A stretch of DNA of 47,063 nucleotides from a bacterium (GTDB lineage Bacteria > UBA10199 > 2-02-FULL-44-16 > JAAZCA01). The notes below the pieces were generated by a model. That model saw only the letters and a list, made by a program, of their open reading frames with translations. It was not told the origin of the DNA and searched no databases. A program made the position numbers and the translations under genes. The DNA is taken from assembly GCA_021810905.1 (NCBI GenBank), contig JAJZQH010000014.1, forward strand, positions 76,369-123,431, in the 5' to 3' direction. Of the stretch, positions 32,475-42,228 are shown in pieces (position 1 is the stretch's first letter; each line of letters opens with the position of its first letter).

Positions 32475-32503
32475 TTGACTCTCATCATCTAATTCTTTAT
32501 AAT
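32475..32503 (+). promoter_or_regulatory. Near-consensus sigma-70 promoter for the Lys-rich microprotein
   Basis: TTGACT (32475-32480), exactly 17 bp, TATAAT (32498-32503). An A-tract (TTTTTAAAAAAAG, about 32461-32473) lies just upstream like an UP element, in a strongly AT-rich gap. It is the best promoter match I found in the window. Confidence 0.75.
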
Positions 32504-32557
32504 TTCATTTGAAATTCAGATTCTATCAAAAATAACCTTTTTCAAAGGAGGGGGAAA

Positions 32558-32662
32558 ATGGTCAAGAAACGCAAAGCGAAGAAAGTGGCGAAGAAGAAAA
32601 AGGTCGTGAAGAAGAAGAAGGTCGCAAAGAAAAAGAAGGCAGCGAAGAAGAAGAAGAAGTGA
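32558..32662 (+). CDS. 34-residue Lys-rich microprotein
   Basis: The product is MVKKRKAKKVAKKKK, then repeats of the type VVKKKK, VAKKKK, AAKKKKK: 34 aa, 25 of them Lys or Arg, the rest only Met, Val and Ala. AAAGGAGGGGGAAA directly before the ATG is the strongest ribosome-binding site in the window. A near-consensus promoter and an intrinsic terminator enclose it as a single-gene unit, so it is very probably expressed. The sequence resembles the basic tails of H1-like nucleoid proteins; binding to DNA, RNA or ribosomes is inference. It is too short for most gene finders. Confidence 0.8.
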   Translation: MVKKRKAKKVAKKKKVVKKKKVAKKKKAAKKKKK

Positions 32663-32694
32663 GCGCGCTGTAACCTTTGAAATTGCGCGGAGAA

Positions 32695-32725
32695 GGGAGC
32701 CCGACACGGGCTCCCTCTTTTTTTT
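32695..32725 (+). terminator. Intrinsic terminator of the microprotein gene
   Basis: GGGAGCCCG (32695-32703) pairs with CGGGCTCCC (32707-32715) around ACA, followed by TCTTTTTTTT. Confidence 0.93.
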
Positions 32726-32912
32726 GTCCGTAGCAACCGGAGGCGCGCAGATTCGCAGGCATGACTCTGTTTTTTATTCTGCTTTTGGCTTGTATGGTCA
32801 GCGGGGATGTGTTACTTGCGCGGCTCATTTATCTCAAAGGAAATGAAGCCTGCCAGCTTGGCAGATCACGCAGTCGAAAATAATACAAGCCTCGAAATGG
32901 AGGAGGTGGCGA

Positions 32913-33464
32913 ATGGCGGAATATGTTCCAACAAGGATATTCCTCACGAAGGGCGTGGGAAGGCATCGTGAAAAACTCCAGAGTTTTGAGATGGCTCTCA
33001 GGCACGCCCGCATCGCGCAGTTCAATCTCGTGCGCGTCTCCAGCATTTTTCCGCCCGGCTGCCGCATCGTTCCCAGGAGCGAGGGCATCATGAGGATGTC
33101 GCCCGGACAGGTCGTGCACTGCGTGCTCTCCGATAACGCCACGAACGAACCCCATCGATTGATCGCCGCTTCGGTAGGGCTTTCAATTCCAAAGAACAAG
33201 GAGTATCACGGCTATCTCTCCGAACATCACTCGTTCGGTCAGAACGAGAAGTTGTCGGGAGATTATGCCGAAGACCTTGCCGCCGAGATGCTCGCCACGA
33301 TTCTGGGTGTCTCGTTTGATGCGGAGAAATCCTGGAACGACCGCAAGGGCATGTGGACGATCTCCGGCGAGATCGTGCGCACCATGAACGTCACTCAATC
33401 CGCTGTCGGCGATTCACGAGGCCAGTGGACAACGGTCGTTGCCGGCGCTATCTTCCTGGCTTGA
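32913..33464 (+). CDS. Pyruvoyl-dependent arginine decarboxylase
   Basis: The protein is 183 aa. It converts arginine to agmatine with a pyruvoyl group made by self-cleavage. LVRVSSIFPPGCRIVPR (about 40-56) holds the Ser-Ser cleavage site; the second Ser becomes pyruvate. GQVVHCVLSDNATNEPHRLIAASVGLS and the late KGMWTISGEIVRTMNVTQSA fit the family, which is best known from archaea, chlamydiae and various anaerobic bacteria. AGGAGGTGGCG precedes the ATG. Agmatinase follows after 6 nt, giving arginine to agmatine to putrescine. Confidence 0.92.
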   Translation: MAEYVPTRIFLTKGVGRHREKLQSFEMALRHARIAQFNLVRVSSIFPPGCRIVPRSEGIMRMSPGQVVHCVLSDNATNEPHRLIAASVGLSIPKNKEYHGYLSEHHSFGQNEKLSGDYAEDLAAEMLATILGVSFDAEKSWNDRKGMWTISGEIVRTMNVTQSAVGDSRGQWTTVVAGAIFLA

Positions 33465-33470
33465 TCATAA

Positions 33471-34349
33471 ATGTCTTCCGATACCTTCAGCAATTTTCTC
33501 GGCCTTCCTCCGGAGCTTTCGGATTATTCACGCGCTCGCGTCGTCTGCCTGCCCGCGCCATATGAGGCGACGGTGTCATATTGCGGAGGTACGGCCGACG
33601 GACCGAGTGCAATCATCACCGCATCCGCTCAGGTTGAGCTCTATGACGAGGAACTCGAATGCGAACCGTGCGACGTTGGAGTCGCGACGCTTCCCGCGCT
33701 CGAGCTTGCCGGCGTTCGTCCTGATCAAATCATCAAGGCGATTGCTCCGGCAGTGGAGCGCATACTCAAAGACGGAAAGCTTCCGCTCGTGCTCGGAGGT
33801 GAGCATTCCATAACGCCGGCCGTCGTAACGGCAGTACATGCGCGGCATCCAAACCTCACGGTGCTTCAATTCGACGCACACGCTGACTTGCGGCAGGAGT
33901 ATGAGGGAGAGCGCATGAGCCATGCCAGCGCGCTCGCGAGGGTGAGGGATATCTGTTCCGCGGTGCAAGTGGGCATACGCAACCTTTCCAAAGAAGAGGC
34001 AGCGTGGGTCGAACGCGAACGTCTTCCTATATTCTATGCGCACAAGATGCGTGAGGGAAACTCGTGGATGCGCCACGCGCTTGAAGCCGTAAAGACGGAG
34101 GAAGTCTACATCACTATCGACGTGGACGCTTTCGACTCATCGCTGATGCCCGCCACCGGGACTCCGGAGCCGGGAGGCATGGGTTGGTACGATGTGACAG
34201 ATTTCATAAAGCTCGTTACGGAAAAGAAGAAGGTTGTAGGATTCGACATCGTCGAACTTTCACCAAAACCCGGTCTTCACGCCTGCGATTTTCTCGCCGC
34301 AAAGCTCGCCTACAAGTGCATAGGTTACTGGTCCCGCTCCATGCCATGA
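33471..34349 (+). CDS. speB: Agmatinase (ureohydrolase family)
   Basis: The protein is 292 aa. It hydrolyses agmatine to putrescine and urea at a two-manganese site. The metal ligands are visible in LVLGGEHSITPAV (His), QFDAHADLRQEYEG (Asp, His, Asp) and ITIDVDAFDSSLMPATGTPEPGG (two Asp). VGFDIVELSPKPG fits the late strand. Its position behind arginine decarboxylase fixes the substrate as agmatine rather than arginine. Shine-Dalgarno is weak; translation may rely on the short gap. Confidence 0.94.
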   Translation: MSSDTFSNFLGLPPELSDYSRARVVCLPAPYEATVSYCGGTADGPSAIITASAQVELYDEELECEPCDVGVATLPALELAGVRPDQIIKAIAPAVERILKDGKLPLVLGGEHSITPAVVTAVHARHPNLTVLQFDAHADLRQEYEGERMSHASALARVRDICSAVQVGIRNLSKEEAAWVERERLPIFYAHKMREGNSWMRHALEAVKTEEVYITIDVDAFDSSLMPATGTPEPGGMGWYDVTDFIKLVTEKKKVVGFDIVELSPKPGLHACDFLAAKLAYKCIGYWSRSMP

Positions 34350-34432
34350 GTTACGCGTGGACACTACGCTGGCTGCATGCCACTCCGCTGTTGTTATCGA
34401 TACAGGACCCGCTGATGGAAAGGTGCTCGAAT

Positions 34433-34624
34433 TCAGTGGATCGTCTTTACTATTTCGCGGGTGAGTGAGGCGAGGGCGTCGCCTTTTTTGAGGAGATTGT
34501 TCGCTACCTCGAATTCGTAACTCTCGACGTTCACGCCGGTTTCAATCAGCAGCCATGCAAACCGCTCACTGTCCACGTCGCCACCCAGTACTTCGACGCA
34601 CAGCGCCTTGAGCGCATGATCCAT
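34433..34624 (-). CDS. Small acidic protein of unknown function
   Basis: The product is 63 aa from the ATG at 34624, preceded by AAAGGGGGGAT. It reads MDHALKALCVEVLGGDVDSE and continues with helical sequence to IVKTIH; one Cys, net acidic, no membrane segment. I do not recognise the family. A minus-strand promoter candidate (TTAACA, 16 bp, TATAAC) lies about 150 nt upstream, with a palindrome over its -10. The ribosome-binding site and clean frame support it. Confidence 0.55.
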   Translation of the reverse strand: MDHALKALCVEVLGGDVDSERFAWLLIETGVNVESYEFEVANNLLKKGDALASLTREIVKTIH

Positions 34625-34964
34625 ATCCCCCCCTTTGGACCCGCCTCTCCCCACCCCCATTTGGGGAGAGGACACGCAACGAATAACTTATTGAAAAATA
34701 ACGATTTAAACTGTACCTTAGCTTGCTATAATTATGTATAACTTAGTTATATTTTATGTTTATTTTATGTTAAGTCAAGCACAAGTAAGGATATTTATTA
34801 AAATTTGTAGTGCATAATGAAGCTGGACCCCTTAAGACTTCGTGTCCCGTAGCGCTCAGCTCTGGCTGAGGGTTCTGTAAAGTCCCGGATCCCTCATTTA
34901 CCTTGAGCATAGTTAAGCGATTTGATAACAGCGTGAACTTCCTAATACTTTTCTTACAGGCGAA
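34625..34964. other. 340-bp AT-rich intergenic region with several repeats
   Basis: No ORF is supported. It holds a 10-bp inverted repeat CCTCTCCCCA / TGGGGAGAGG (34644-34671); an extended -10 TGCTATAAT on the plus strand (34725-34732); a perfect palindrome TATAACT-T-AGTTATA (34737-34751); directly repeated ATTTTATGTT words spaced 11 bp (about 34751-34771); and a small stem CTCAGC-TCTG-GCTGAG near 34855. It separates the 63-residue minus-strand gene from the M16 operon and probably carries promoters for both. Confidence 0.5.
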
Positions 34965-36440
34965 ATGCATATGCGTTACAGGGTTTTGTCGATCTTCGTC
35001 TTGTTGACTGCGCTTTCAATGGCGCGGCCTTCATACGGTTATGACCTGAAAAAACAGGTGTCCGAGTTCTCGCTCCCCAACGGTATGAAATGGCTCGTAG
35101 TCAGAAGGCCAGGAGCGCCCGTATTTTCCGGTATCGTGATGGTGAGAACGGGCGGCGCCGATGAGCAGAAGGGCAAGTCCGGCATTGCTCATATGTTCGA
35201 GCACATGGCCTTCAAGGGATCGAGCCGTCTTGGAACGAGCGACTGGTCAAAGGAACAGCCGATACTCGAGAAGATGCAAGAAGCTGGCGACGAGCTCACG
35301 GAGCTGCGCAACTCAAAGGACAAGGAAAAGACAGCCGAACTCACCAGGGAACTGGCCCGGCTGTCGCATGAAGCCGATAAATATGAGGTGAAGAATGAGG
35401 TCTGGGAAGTAATGATGCGCAACGGCGCTCACGACCTCAATGCCTACACGAGCAAGGACATCACGGCCTATCACGCCAGCATGCCCGCGAGCAGGCTCGA
35501 ATTCTGGGCGCGTGTTATCGCGGAGATGGTCTTTGATCCCGCGCTGCGCGAATTCTACACGGAGCGCAGCGTGGTCTCGGAGGAGCGCCGCACCTCTGTG
35601 GAGAACAGTCCGGAGGGTGCGCTGGCAGAAAAACTGCTTTCGAGCGCATTCAAGGACGGACCGTACGGCTGGTCGACCGTGGGCTTTGATGACGATGTGT
35701 CAGGGCTCACCATCGCGGATGCGAGGGCGTTTCACGAGCGCAATTACGTCCCGTCGAACATGACCGGCGTGATCGTGGGCGACGTGACGCTGTCACAGGT
35801 GAAGTCGGTCATGATGCGCGCTTTCGGTAGGTTCCCCGCCAGCCCAAGGCCTCAAGGCCCCTCGACCAGCGGCACTCCCGTCGGCGGCATTTCCGTGAAG
35901 ATGCACTTTGACGCAGCGCCGGCAGTTGCGATCGCGTTCCACAAGCCGACACTCCCGGACAAAGCCGAATATTCTTTCGATGTCATGACGAGCCTTCTGT
36001 GCGACGGCAGATCCAGCAGGCTCGAGAAGCGGCTAATCTACGAAGAGCATATCGCAAAGGACGTCTATTGCACCGACGGTTACCCGGGTTCGCGGCTGCC
36101 CAATCTTTTTATGATCTGGGTGGAACCGCTGAAGGGTGCGTCTCTTTCCAGAATAGTTCGCTCGCTGGATGAAGAACTTGGCAGGCTGCGTACCGAACCG
36201 GTCTCTGAGGCCGAACTTGAAAGGGTGCGCAAGCAGGTTACAGCTTCGTTCATGTACGATCTTGACAGCAACGCGGACCTGGCTGAGGCGCTGGCGCGGT
36301 TTGAAACCATCTTTGGAGACTGGAAACTGCTGGCCGATTATCCGTCGAGGATCGCCGAAGTAGATGCAGCAGAGGTCATGAGCACCTCGAATAAATATCT
36401 CACAGACGACAACCGTGTGACGGTTGAGAGGGTGAAGTAG
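34965..36440 (+). CDS. M16-family zinc peptidase, catalytic subunit
   Basis: The protein is 491 aa with a signal peptide (about 1-25). GIAHMFEHMAFKGS has the inverted zinc motif HxxEH (His76, Glu79, His80). VVSEERRTSVENSP supplies the third ligand Glu about 125 residues on; the usual distance is near 75, because a charged helical insertion (EKMQEAGDELTELRNSKDKE...) lies between. That insertion is known in a subgroup of envelope M16 proteins. The next gene encodes a partner without the motif, matching the usual active/inactive heterodimer in the periplasm. Confidence 0.93.
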   Translation: MHMRYRVLSIFVLLTALSMARPSYGYDLKKQVSEFSLPNGMKWLVVRRPGAPVFSGIVMVRTGGADEQKGKSGIAHMFEHMAFKGSSRLGTSDWSKEQPILEKMQEAGDELTELRNSKDKEKTAELTRELARLSHEADKYEVKNEVWEVMMRNGAHDLNAYTSKDITAYHASMPASRLEFWARVIAEMVFDPALREFYTERSVVSEERRTSVENSPEGALAEKLLSSAFKDGPYGWSTVGFDDDVSGLTIADARAFHERNYVPSNMTGVIVGDVTLSQVKSVMMRAFGRFPASPRPQGPSTSGTPVGGISVKMHFDAAPAVAIAFHKPTLPDKAEYSFDVMTSLLCDGRSSRLEKRLIYEEHIAKDVYCTDGYPGSRLPNLFMIWVEPLKGASLSRIVRSLDEELGRLRTEPVSEAELERVRKQVTASFMYDLDSNADLAEALARFETIFGDWKLLADYPSRIAEVDAAEVMSTSNKYLTDDNRVTVERVK

Positions 36441-37877
36441 ATGATGAAGCGCGTTTCGCAGATGGCTCTGGTCCTCGCCGTGACGGTCATGCCCGCCCTG
36501 GCAGGTGCGGACGCCTCGTTCCTTGCGCCTTACGAGCGCGCTTCGTTGCCGGCGATCAATCCGCCAAAGGCCATTGTGGAAGTGCTGCCGAACGGCATGC
36601 GGTGTTATCTGCTGGAGGATCACACAATACCCGTGGCTCACGTGCGCGTCATCACAAAGGTTGGAACCATCTACGACCCTGCGGATAAGGCCGGGCTCGC
36701 GTCGATCACCGCGATCCTCATGAGGAGCGGCGGCGCGGGCGAGCTGGGGCCGGCGCAATTCGATGCCGCACTGGACGGGTATGGCGCGGTGCTTTCGTCG
36801 GACATGGGGTCGGAGATGGGCACGGCTACGCTCGAATCTCTCTCCGGCGATCTCGACAATACGCTTCCATTGCTCTTCGAAATGATCTTCAAGCCGCGCC
36901 TCGACGAGACTCGGCTGGACGTCGCCAAGCTCAACGTTCAGGAAGCCCTGCGCCGCGCCGACGACGATCCCGAGGAACTCGCCGCTTACAAGTATCGTCA
37001 ACTGGTGTACGGCAGGCAGAGCCCGTGGGCGCGCAGGCCGGATGGCGATTCTCTCTCCCGCATCAAAGTCGACGACGTGCGGGCATTTCACGACAAATAT
37101 TTCAAGGCGGGCGACATGATCCTTGCCGCGGCCGGCGATTTTAATTCCAGAGAGATCGTGACGCTCCTGCGGAGATTGACCGCTGACGCGCCAAAAGGAG
37201 AGGTCTCTTTCCCTGAAGTGCCCGCAGTCGATCTGAAATTTCGCGCAGCGGAGGAACGCATAGCAAGGCCCACGACCCAGGCGTTCGTCCGCATGGGGCA
37301 GCTCTCCATCAAACGCAACAACCCCGACAAATTCGCGCTCTTCCTCGTCAACGAGATCCTGGGCGGGGGCGCGTTCAAGAGCAGGCTCATGCAGGACATA
37401 CGAACGAAACGTGGCATGGTCTACAGCATATGGAGCTCAGTCTCACCGGGACTGGACTACGGCCTCTTTACTGTCGGCCTTGCTACCAAGGCGGATCAGG
37501 CGGACAAAGTTATGGAGCTCGTGCGCGGACACATCGAGAAGATCATAAAGCCCGGCGATATAGAGCAGTCCGAACTCGTATATGCGAAGCAATCGATCCT
37601 CTCCGGTCTTATCTTTGACTTCGACCGGGCGTTCAAAGTGGTGGACGGTCGCGCGCGGTTTTATTTTTACGGATATCCTGACGATTACTGGAAGATCTAT
37701 CGCGACAGGATTGTCTCGGCAAAACTATCCGAGCTTTCGCGCGTTGCCGCAAAATATCTGCACCCCGACGCGCTGGACTCGCTAGTAGTGGGCCCGGAGG
37801 CATCAGGCGGAGGCAAAGAACAGAAAAAAGATGACAACGGCGGCAAGGGGAAAACATCCGGGAGATCTGGAAGATGA
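36441..37877 (+). CDS. M16-family protein, non-catalytic partner
   Basis: The protein is 478 aa with a signal peptide (about 1-24). VEVLPNGMRCYLLEDHTIPVAHV starts the M16 fold, but the HxxEH site is absent (AGLASITAILMRSGGAG in its place), so it cannot bind zinc there. Late IKRNNPDKFALFLVNEILGGGAFKSRLMQDIRTKRGMVYSI, in pieces, holds the R/Y pair that shapes the substrate site in M16 C-terminal halves. The C-terminus is a Lys/Gly-rich tail. The start directly abuts the previous stop and argS overlaps its end by 4 nt. Confidence 0.92.
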   Translation: MMKRVSQMALVLAVTVMPALAGADASFLAPYERASLPAINPPKAIVEVLPNGMRCYLLEDHTIPVAHVRVITKVGTIYDPADKAGLASITAILMRSGGAGELGPAQFDAALDGYGAVLSSDMGSEMGTATLESLSGDLDNTLPLLFEMIFKPRLDETRLDVAKLNVQEALRRADDDPEELAAYKYRQLVYGRQSPWARRPDGDSLSRIKVDDVRAFHDKYFKAGDMILAAAGDFNSREIVTLLRRLTADAPKGEVSFPEVPAVDLKFRAAEERIARPTTQAFVRMGQLSIKRNNPDKFALFLVNEILGGGAFKSRLMQDIRTKRGMVYSIWSSVSPGLDYGLFTVGLATKADQADKVMELVRGHIEKIIKPGDIEQSELVYAKQSILSGLIFDFDRAFKVVDGRARFYFYGYPDDYWKIYRDRIVSAKLSELSRVAAKYLHPDALDSLVVGPEASGGGKEQKKDDNGGKGKTSGRSGR

Positions 37878-39583
37878 TCAAGAGAAGAATCGAGGAGATC
37901 GTAAAAGCCGCGGTCGATGCATGCAGGAAGGAAGGCTTGATTCCTTCCGATGCGGCGGCCGGATTCGAGATCACCGTACCCAAAATCGCGGCGCACGGCG
38001 ATTTCTCCACGAACGCCGCTATGTCGCTCGCGGCGGCTGCGGCAATGCAGCCGCGAAAATTGGCGCAGGAGATCGTGGCGAGGATACCGAAGGACGCGCC
38101 GGAACTCTCCGGCGTTTCAATCGCCGGACCGGGCTTCATCAACTTCGTCCTGAACCCCGGGTGGTACCTGGAAGGGTTGCGCGAGATATGGAACGCGGGC
38201 GCGGGATTCGGCTGCGCGGATCTGGGCAAGGGCAGGAAGGTGCAGGTGGAATTCGTGAGCGCGAATCCGACAGGGCCCCTGCACATCGGGCATGGCCGCG
38301 GTGCGGTGTACGGCGATTGCCTGGCCAGCGTGCTCAAAGCCGCGGGCTTCGAGGTAACGCGGGAATATTATGTCAACGACGCCGGCAATCAGATCCGCAC
38401 CCTAGGCCGTTCGGTATATCTGAGGATGAAGGAGCTGTGCGGGGAGAAGATCGAGCTGCCGCAGGAATGTTACCAGGGCCACTATATAGTGGATATAGCG
38501 CGCACGCTTCGCGAGACACACGGAGAGGCCGTCTCCGCAATGGACGAAGAGAGCGCTATCGATTTTCTTGGCGAGCAGGCCGGGTCGATGATTCTCGATG
38601 AGATCAAACGCGATCTGGCCGAGACCGGAGTCGTGCACGATACGTTTTTCTTCGAACGCGAGCTTCATAAGGGTGCGCTCGTAGAAAAAACGATCGAATG
38701 GCTGCGCGAACGCGGGCATATATATGATCAGGAAGGCGCCGTCTGGTTCAGATCCACGGCCTACGGCGACGACAAAGACCGCGTGCTGCGCAAGGGGGAC
38801 GGCGCGCTCACGTATTTTGCCTCGGACATCGCCTACCACAAGGAAAAATACGATCGCGGCTTTGACCGCGTGATTGACGTCTGGGGCGCGGATCACGGCG
38901 GTTACGTGGCCAGGATGAAGGCCGCGGTGGCTGCCATCGGTCGCGACCCCGCGAGCTTCGATGCGGTGCTCATACAGCTCGTGAACCTCATTCGCGGCGG
39001 CGACGTGGTTTCAATGTCGACGCGCTCCGCGACATACGAGACGCTCGAGGACGTGCGCCGCGAGGTGGGCAGGGACGCGTGCCGCTATTTTTTCCTCATG
39101 CGCTCCCATAACGCCCAGCTGGATTTCGATCTGGAGCTCGCAAAAAAAGAATCCGCCGAGAACCCGGTCTTCTACATCCAGTACGCGCACGCGCGCATAG
39201 CCAGCATCTTCAGAAAGGCCGAAGAGCAGGGACTTTCGGCCGCGTCTCCTCAGGAAGTCGACCTCGCGAACATAGACCTCCCGGAAGAAGTGCGGCTGGC
39301 GCGCATGCTTCTGGTATTGCCCGAGGTGATCGAAGAATGCGCAGTCGAGCTTGAGCCGCACAAACTGGCGTTCTATATGCTTGAGCTATCGAGGATGTTT
39401 CAGTCATATTACAGCAAAGGTAGGACCGACGAGCGGTACATGGTGCTCGCCGAAGGAGGCGCAAGGACCGCGGCTAAGCTCTATCTCTTGAAAAATGTGC
39501 AGATTGTGTTACAGAATGGTTTGAGGATTCTGGGCATCACAGCGCCGGAGGCGATGGCGCGCGAGGAGGATGCACTTGCCTGA
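37874..39583 (+). CDS. argS: Arginyl-tRNA synthetase
   Basis: The protein is 569 aa. The N-terminal tRNA D-loop-contacting domain (about 1-110) is followed by EFVSANPTGPLHIGHGRGAVYGD with the HIGH motif near 133. The KMSKS loop is degenerate (VSMSTRSATYETL), which is normal for most ArgRS. YYVNDAGNQIRTLG and DVWGADHGGYVARMKAA are also typical. The C-terminal helical anticodon-binding domain ends ILGITAPEAM. The start overlaps the M16 gene (ATGA) and the SPOR gene starts within its last codons. Confidence 0.96.
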   Translation: MIKRRIEEIVKAAVDACRKEGLIPSDAAAGFEITVPKIAAHGDFSTNAAMSLAAAAAMQPRKLAQEIVARIPKDAPELSGVSIAGPGFINFVLNPGWYLEGLREIWNAGAGFGCADLGKGRKVQVEFVSANPTGPLHIGHGRGAVYGDCLASVLKAAGFEVTREYYVNDAGNQIRTLGRSVYLRMKELCGEKIELPQECYQGHYIVDIARTLRETHGEAVSAMDEESAIDFLGEQAGSMILDEIKRDLAETGVVHDTFFFERELHKGALVEKTIEWLRERGHIYDQEGAVWFRSTAYGDDKDRVLRKGDGALTYFASDIAYHKEKYDRGFDRVIDVWGADHGGYVARMKAAVAAIGRDPASFDAVLIQLVNLIRGGDVVSMSTRSATYETLEDVRREVGRDACRYFFLMRSHNAQLDFDLELAKKESAENPVFYIQYAHARIASIFRKAEEQGLSAASPQEVDLANIDLPEEVRLARMLLVLPEVIEECAVELEPHKLAFYMLELSRMFQSYYSKGRTDERYMVLAEGGARTAAKLYLLKNVQIVLQNGLRILGITAPEAMAREEDALA

Positions 39584-40412
39584 GTACATGCATACACGCC
39601 GTGGAGACGAAAACGAAAGTTTCTTCTGCCGTTTCACCTTTGGCCAGTTTTTCGCTCTTCTCGTCCTGGAGGTGTTCACCATCTTCTTCGTCTTCTATCT
39701 GGGCGCCCGCTACGGCCGCGGTCTCCTCGGTCTCGATCAGGCTCCGGCCATCGCCGTTGAGGAGGGAACGCCTTCTGAGGAGGCGGCTGCGGGAGAAAAA
39801 CCGCGCGTTCCAACTACGTCAGATGCGGAAGTGGCCCAGATGGCGGGAGAGCTTGTCGCTAAAGCCGAAACTCCTGAACTCAAGGATCGAATAAAGAAGA
39901 TGATAGACGAGGCACAGGACGCCAAGGCAGGCCGCATGCCGGAAGTCATCGGGGTCCAGAGGCCAGAGCAGATCCAGCAACCTGCGCAGGAGCCGGCGCC
40001 TGCGGTCGAAGCGCCCCAGGAAACCCCGCCGCCCGTGGCCGAGGCCTCGGTAGGTACGCCCGGCCGTCGAGAGCCTTCTTCGGAGAGCGAAGGGACTGTC
40101 ATGGGGGAGGCGCAGGACAACAAACAGGTTCCCGCGGATACTGGCGTCATCCGCGTGAAATCCGCCGAGAACGCGCGTTACTCCGTGCAGATAGGCTCTT
40201 ATCCGTCTGCCGGTGAGGCAAAACACGTTGTTGAACGCTGGAAGGGGAAGGGCTATCCCGCATATCTAATGATAGCCGATATACCTGACCGCGGCCGCTG
40301 GTATCGAGTCCGCATCGGCGGCTTTGAGAGCCGCGATGAAGCCGCAAGATATCTCAAGGATTTTTCATCCAAGGAGGGCGTTGAGGCCTTAGTCGTCCTA
40401 AACGAGCAGTGA
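39576..40412 (+). CDS. SPOR-domain membrane protein
   Basis: The protein is 278 aa from a TTG at 39576, with GAGGAGG 6 nt upstream; the ATG at 39570 abuts the same site. One membrane helix ([22 protein letters not shown], in parts about 23-45) follows a short cytoplasmic segment. A long Pro/Glu/Ala-rich linker leads to a C-terminal SPOR domain (about 195-275: [30 protein letters not shown], in parts). SPOR domains bind denuded peptidoglycan at the division site. lepA starts within its stop codon (TGATG). Confidence 0.88.
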   Translation: MPEYMHTRRGDENESFFCRFTFGQFFALLVLEVFTIFFVFYLGARYGRGLLGLDQAPAIAVEEGTPSEEAAAGEKPRVPTTSDAEVAQMAGELVAKAETPELKDRIKKMIDEAQDAKAGRMPEVIGVQRPEQIQQPAQEPAPAVEAPQETPPPVAEASVGTPGRREPSSESEGTVMGEAQDNKQVPADTGVIRVKSAENARYSVQIGSYPSAGEAKHVVERWKGKGYPAYLMIADIPDRGRWYRVRIGGFESRDEAARYLKDFSSKEGVEALVVLNEQ

Positions 40413-42208
40413 TGTCCCAATCCCATATCCGAAATTTCTGCATCATCGCGCATATCGATCACGGCAAATCGACGCTCGCGGACCGAATCCTTGAGCTCAC
40501 CGGGACCGTGAACAAGCGCGAGCAGCGCGAACAGTTCCTGGACGACATGGAACTGGAGCGCGAGCGTGGAATTACGATCAAGGCGCGAAGCGTGCGCATC
40601 AACTACAAGGCGAAAGACGGGAAGGAATACGAGCTCAACCTCATCGACACTCCGGGGCACGTGGATTTTCATTACGAAGTCAGCCGTTCGCTCTCGGCGT
40701 GCGAAGGCGCGCTCCTTGTGATCGACGCCACGCAGGGCGTTCAGGCTCAGACGCTGGCGAATGCCCTGATGGCGATGCACAACGGGCTTGAGATAGTGCC
40801 GGTCATCAACAAGATCGACCTCCCTTCCGCGGACGTTGCTGCGACGATGGAACAGTGCGAGGAGGTTCTGGCAATTCCTGCCGACCACGCTGTGGCGGTC
40901 TCTGCGAAAACAGGGCAGGGCGTCGCCGACGTGCTGGAAGCGATCGTCAATCACCTGCCCCCTCCGCGCGGCAGCGAGGATGCTTCCCTCCGGGCGCTCA
41001 TCTTTGACAGCTGGTTCGATGCTTACCTCGGCGCGGTGGCGCTGGCCAGGGTCGTGGACGGCGCAGTCAAGGTCGGAGGGCATATCAAGCTCATGAACGT
41101 GGGCAAGGAATTCGAGGTGCAGAAGCTCGCGGTCTTCGACCCTCACCAGCATGAGGTGAGCGAACTGCGCGCCGGCGACGTCGGCATCGTTGTGGCCAAC
41201 ATTAAGGAAGTGCGCGACACGCGCGTGGGCGACACCATCACCGACGCCCTGCAGCCCGCCGACGTGGCGTTGCCCGGTTTCCGCGAGGTGAAGCCCATGG
41301 TCTTCGCAGGGCTCTATCCCACGGATCCCGGTCAGTACGAAGAGCTTCGCGACGCGATGGAAAAGCTTCGGCTCAACGACTCGTCGTTCTCATACGAACC
41401 TGAGACGTCGACTGCTCTCGGCTTCGGATTCCGCGCTGGTTTTCTAGGATCGCTGCATCTCGAGATCGTGCAGGAGCGACTGGAGAGGGAATACAGCCTG
41501 ACACTCGTTTCGACCGCGCCCACCGTCGTATACGAAGTGCTCACGACGAAAGGCGAGATCCTGCGCGTCGACAATCCCGCTAAGCTCCCTGAGCCGAATC
41601 ACATCGAGGAGATCCGCGAGCCGTTTGCGCTCGCCTCGATCCTCTGCCCCAACGATTCGCTCGGCGGTATCATGAAGCTCTGCCAGGAGCGCCGCGGCGA
41701 ACAGGAGCACATGGAGTACTTCGGCCGGGATCGCGTGATGATCAAATACCATCTGCCTTTCGCGGAGATGATGTTCGACTTCTTCGACCAGCTTAAATCC
41801 ATATCACGCGGGTACGCGTCGCTCGATTACGAGATCACGGGCTACAGGCCGGCGAATCTGGTGAAGCTTGCAGTGCTCATAAACGGCGATCCCGTCGATG
41901 CGCTATCCACGATCGTCTACCGCGCGAATGCGCCGTACAAGGGGCGCGAGCTCGTGCATAAGCTTCACGGCTTGATCCCGCGCCAGCAGTATGAGGTGGC
42001 GATACAGGCGGCGATCGGCGGCAAGGTCATTGCGCGCGAGACGGTGAAGGCCGTGCGCAAGGACGTGACTGCAAAATGCTACGGCGGAGACGTTACGCGA
42101 AAGCGGAAATTGCTCGAGCGTCAGAAGGAAGGCAAGAAGCGCATGAAGATGGTGGGCAGCGTCGAAATCCCGCAGGAAGCCTTTTTGAGCGTGTTGAAAA
42201 TAAGATGA
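40412..42208 (+). CDS. lepA: Elongation factor 4 (LepA) GTPase
   Basis: The protein is 598 aa. LepA is a ribosome-bound GTPase that affects initiation and back-translocation. The G-domain shows [14 protein letters not shown] (G1), RGITIKA (G2), [14 protein letters not shown] (G3), NKIDLPSAD (G4). [18 protein letters not shown] and the LepA-specific C-terminal domain ([26 protein letters not shown], in parts) distinguish it from EF-G. The ATG at 40412 overlaps the SPOR stop. lepB follows, the same order as in many proteobacteria. Confidence 0.97.
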   Translation: MSQSHIRNFCIIAHIDHGKSTLADRILELTGTVNKREQREQFLDDMELERERGITIKARSVRINYKAKDGKEYELNLIDTPGHVDFHYEVSRSLSACEGALLVIDATQGVQAQTLANALMAMHNGLEIVPVINKIDLPSADVAATMEQCEEVLAIPADHAVAVSAKTGQGVADVLEAIVNHLPPPRGSEDASLRALIFDSWFDAYLGAVALARVVDGAVKVGGHIKLMNVGKEFEVQKLAVFDPHQHEVSELRAGDVGIVVANIKEVRDTRVGDTITDALQPADVALPGFREVKPMVFAGLYPTDPGQYEELRDAMEKLRLNDSSFSYEPETSTALGFGFRAGFLGSLHLEIVQERLEREYSLTLVSTAPTVVYEVLTTKGEILRVDNPAKLPEPNHIEEIREPFALASILCPNDSLGGIMKLCQERRGEQEHMEYFGRDRVMIKYHLPFAEMMFDFFDQLKSISRGYASLDYEITGYRPANLVKLAVLINGDPVDALSTIVYRANAPYKGRELVHKLHGLIPRQQYEVAIQAAIGGKVIARETVKAVRKDVTAKCYGGDVTRKRKLLERQKEGKKRMKMVGSVEIPQEAFLSVLKIR

Positions 42209-42228
42209 ATCACGATTTTGGAGGAGCG

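Noticed and set aside
36441-37877. Decayed M16 peptidase pseudogene
   Set aside because: The zinc motif is missing, but the frame is intact and paired catalytic/non-catalytic M16 subunits are a standard arrangement.
38969-39060. ArgRS with a lost KMSKS motif
   Set aside because: A degenerate KMSKS loop (SMSTRSA) is normal for most arginyl-tRNA synthetases.
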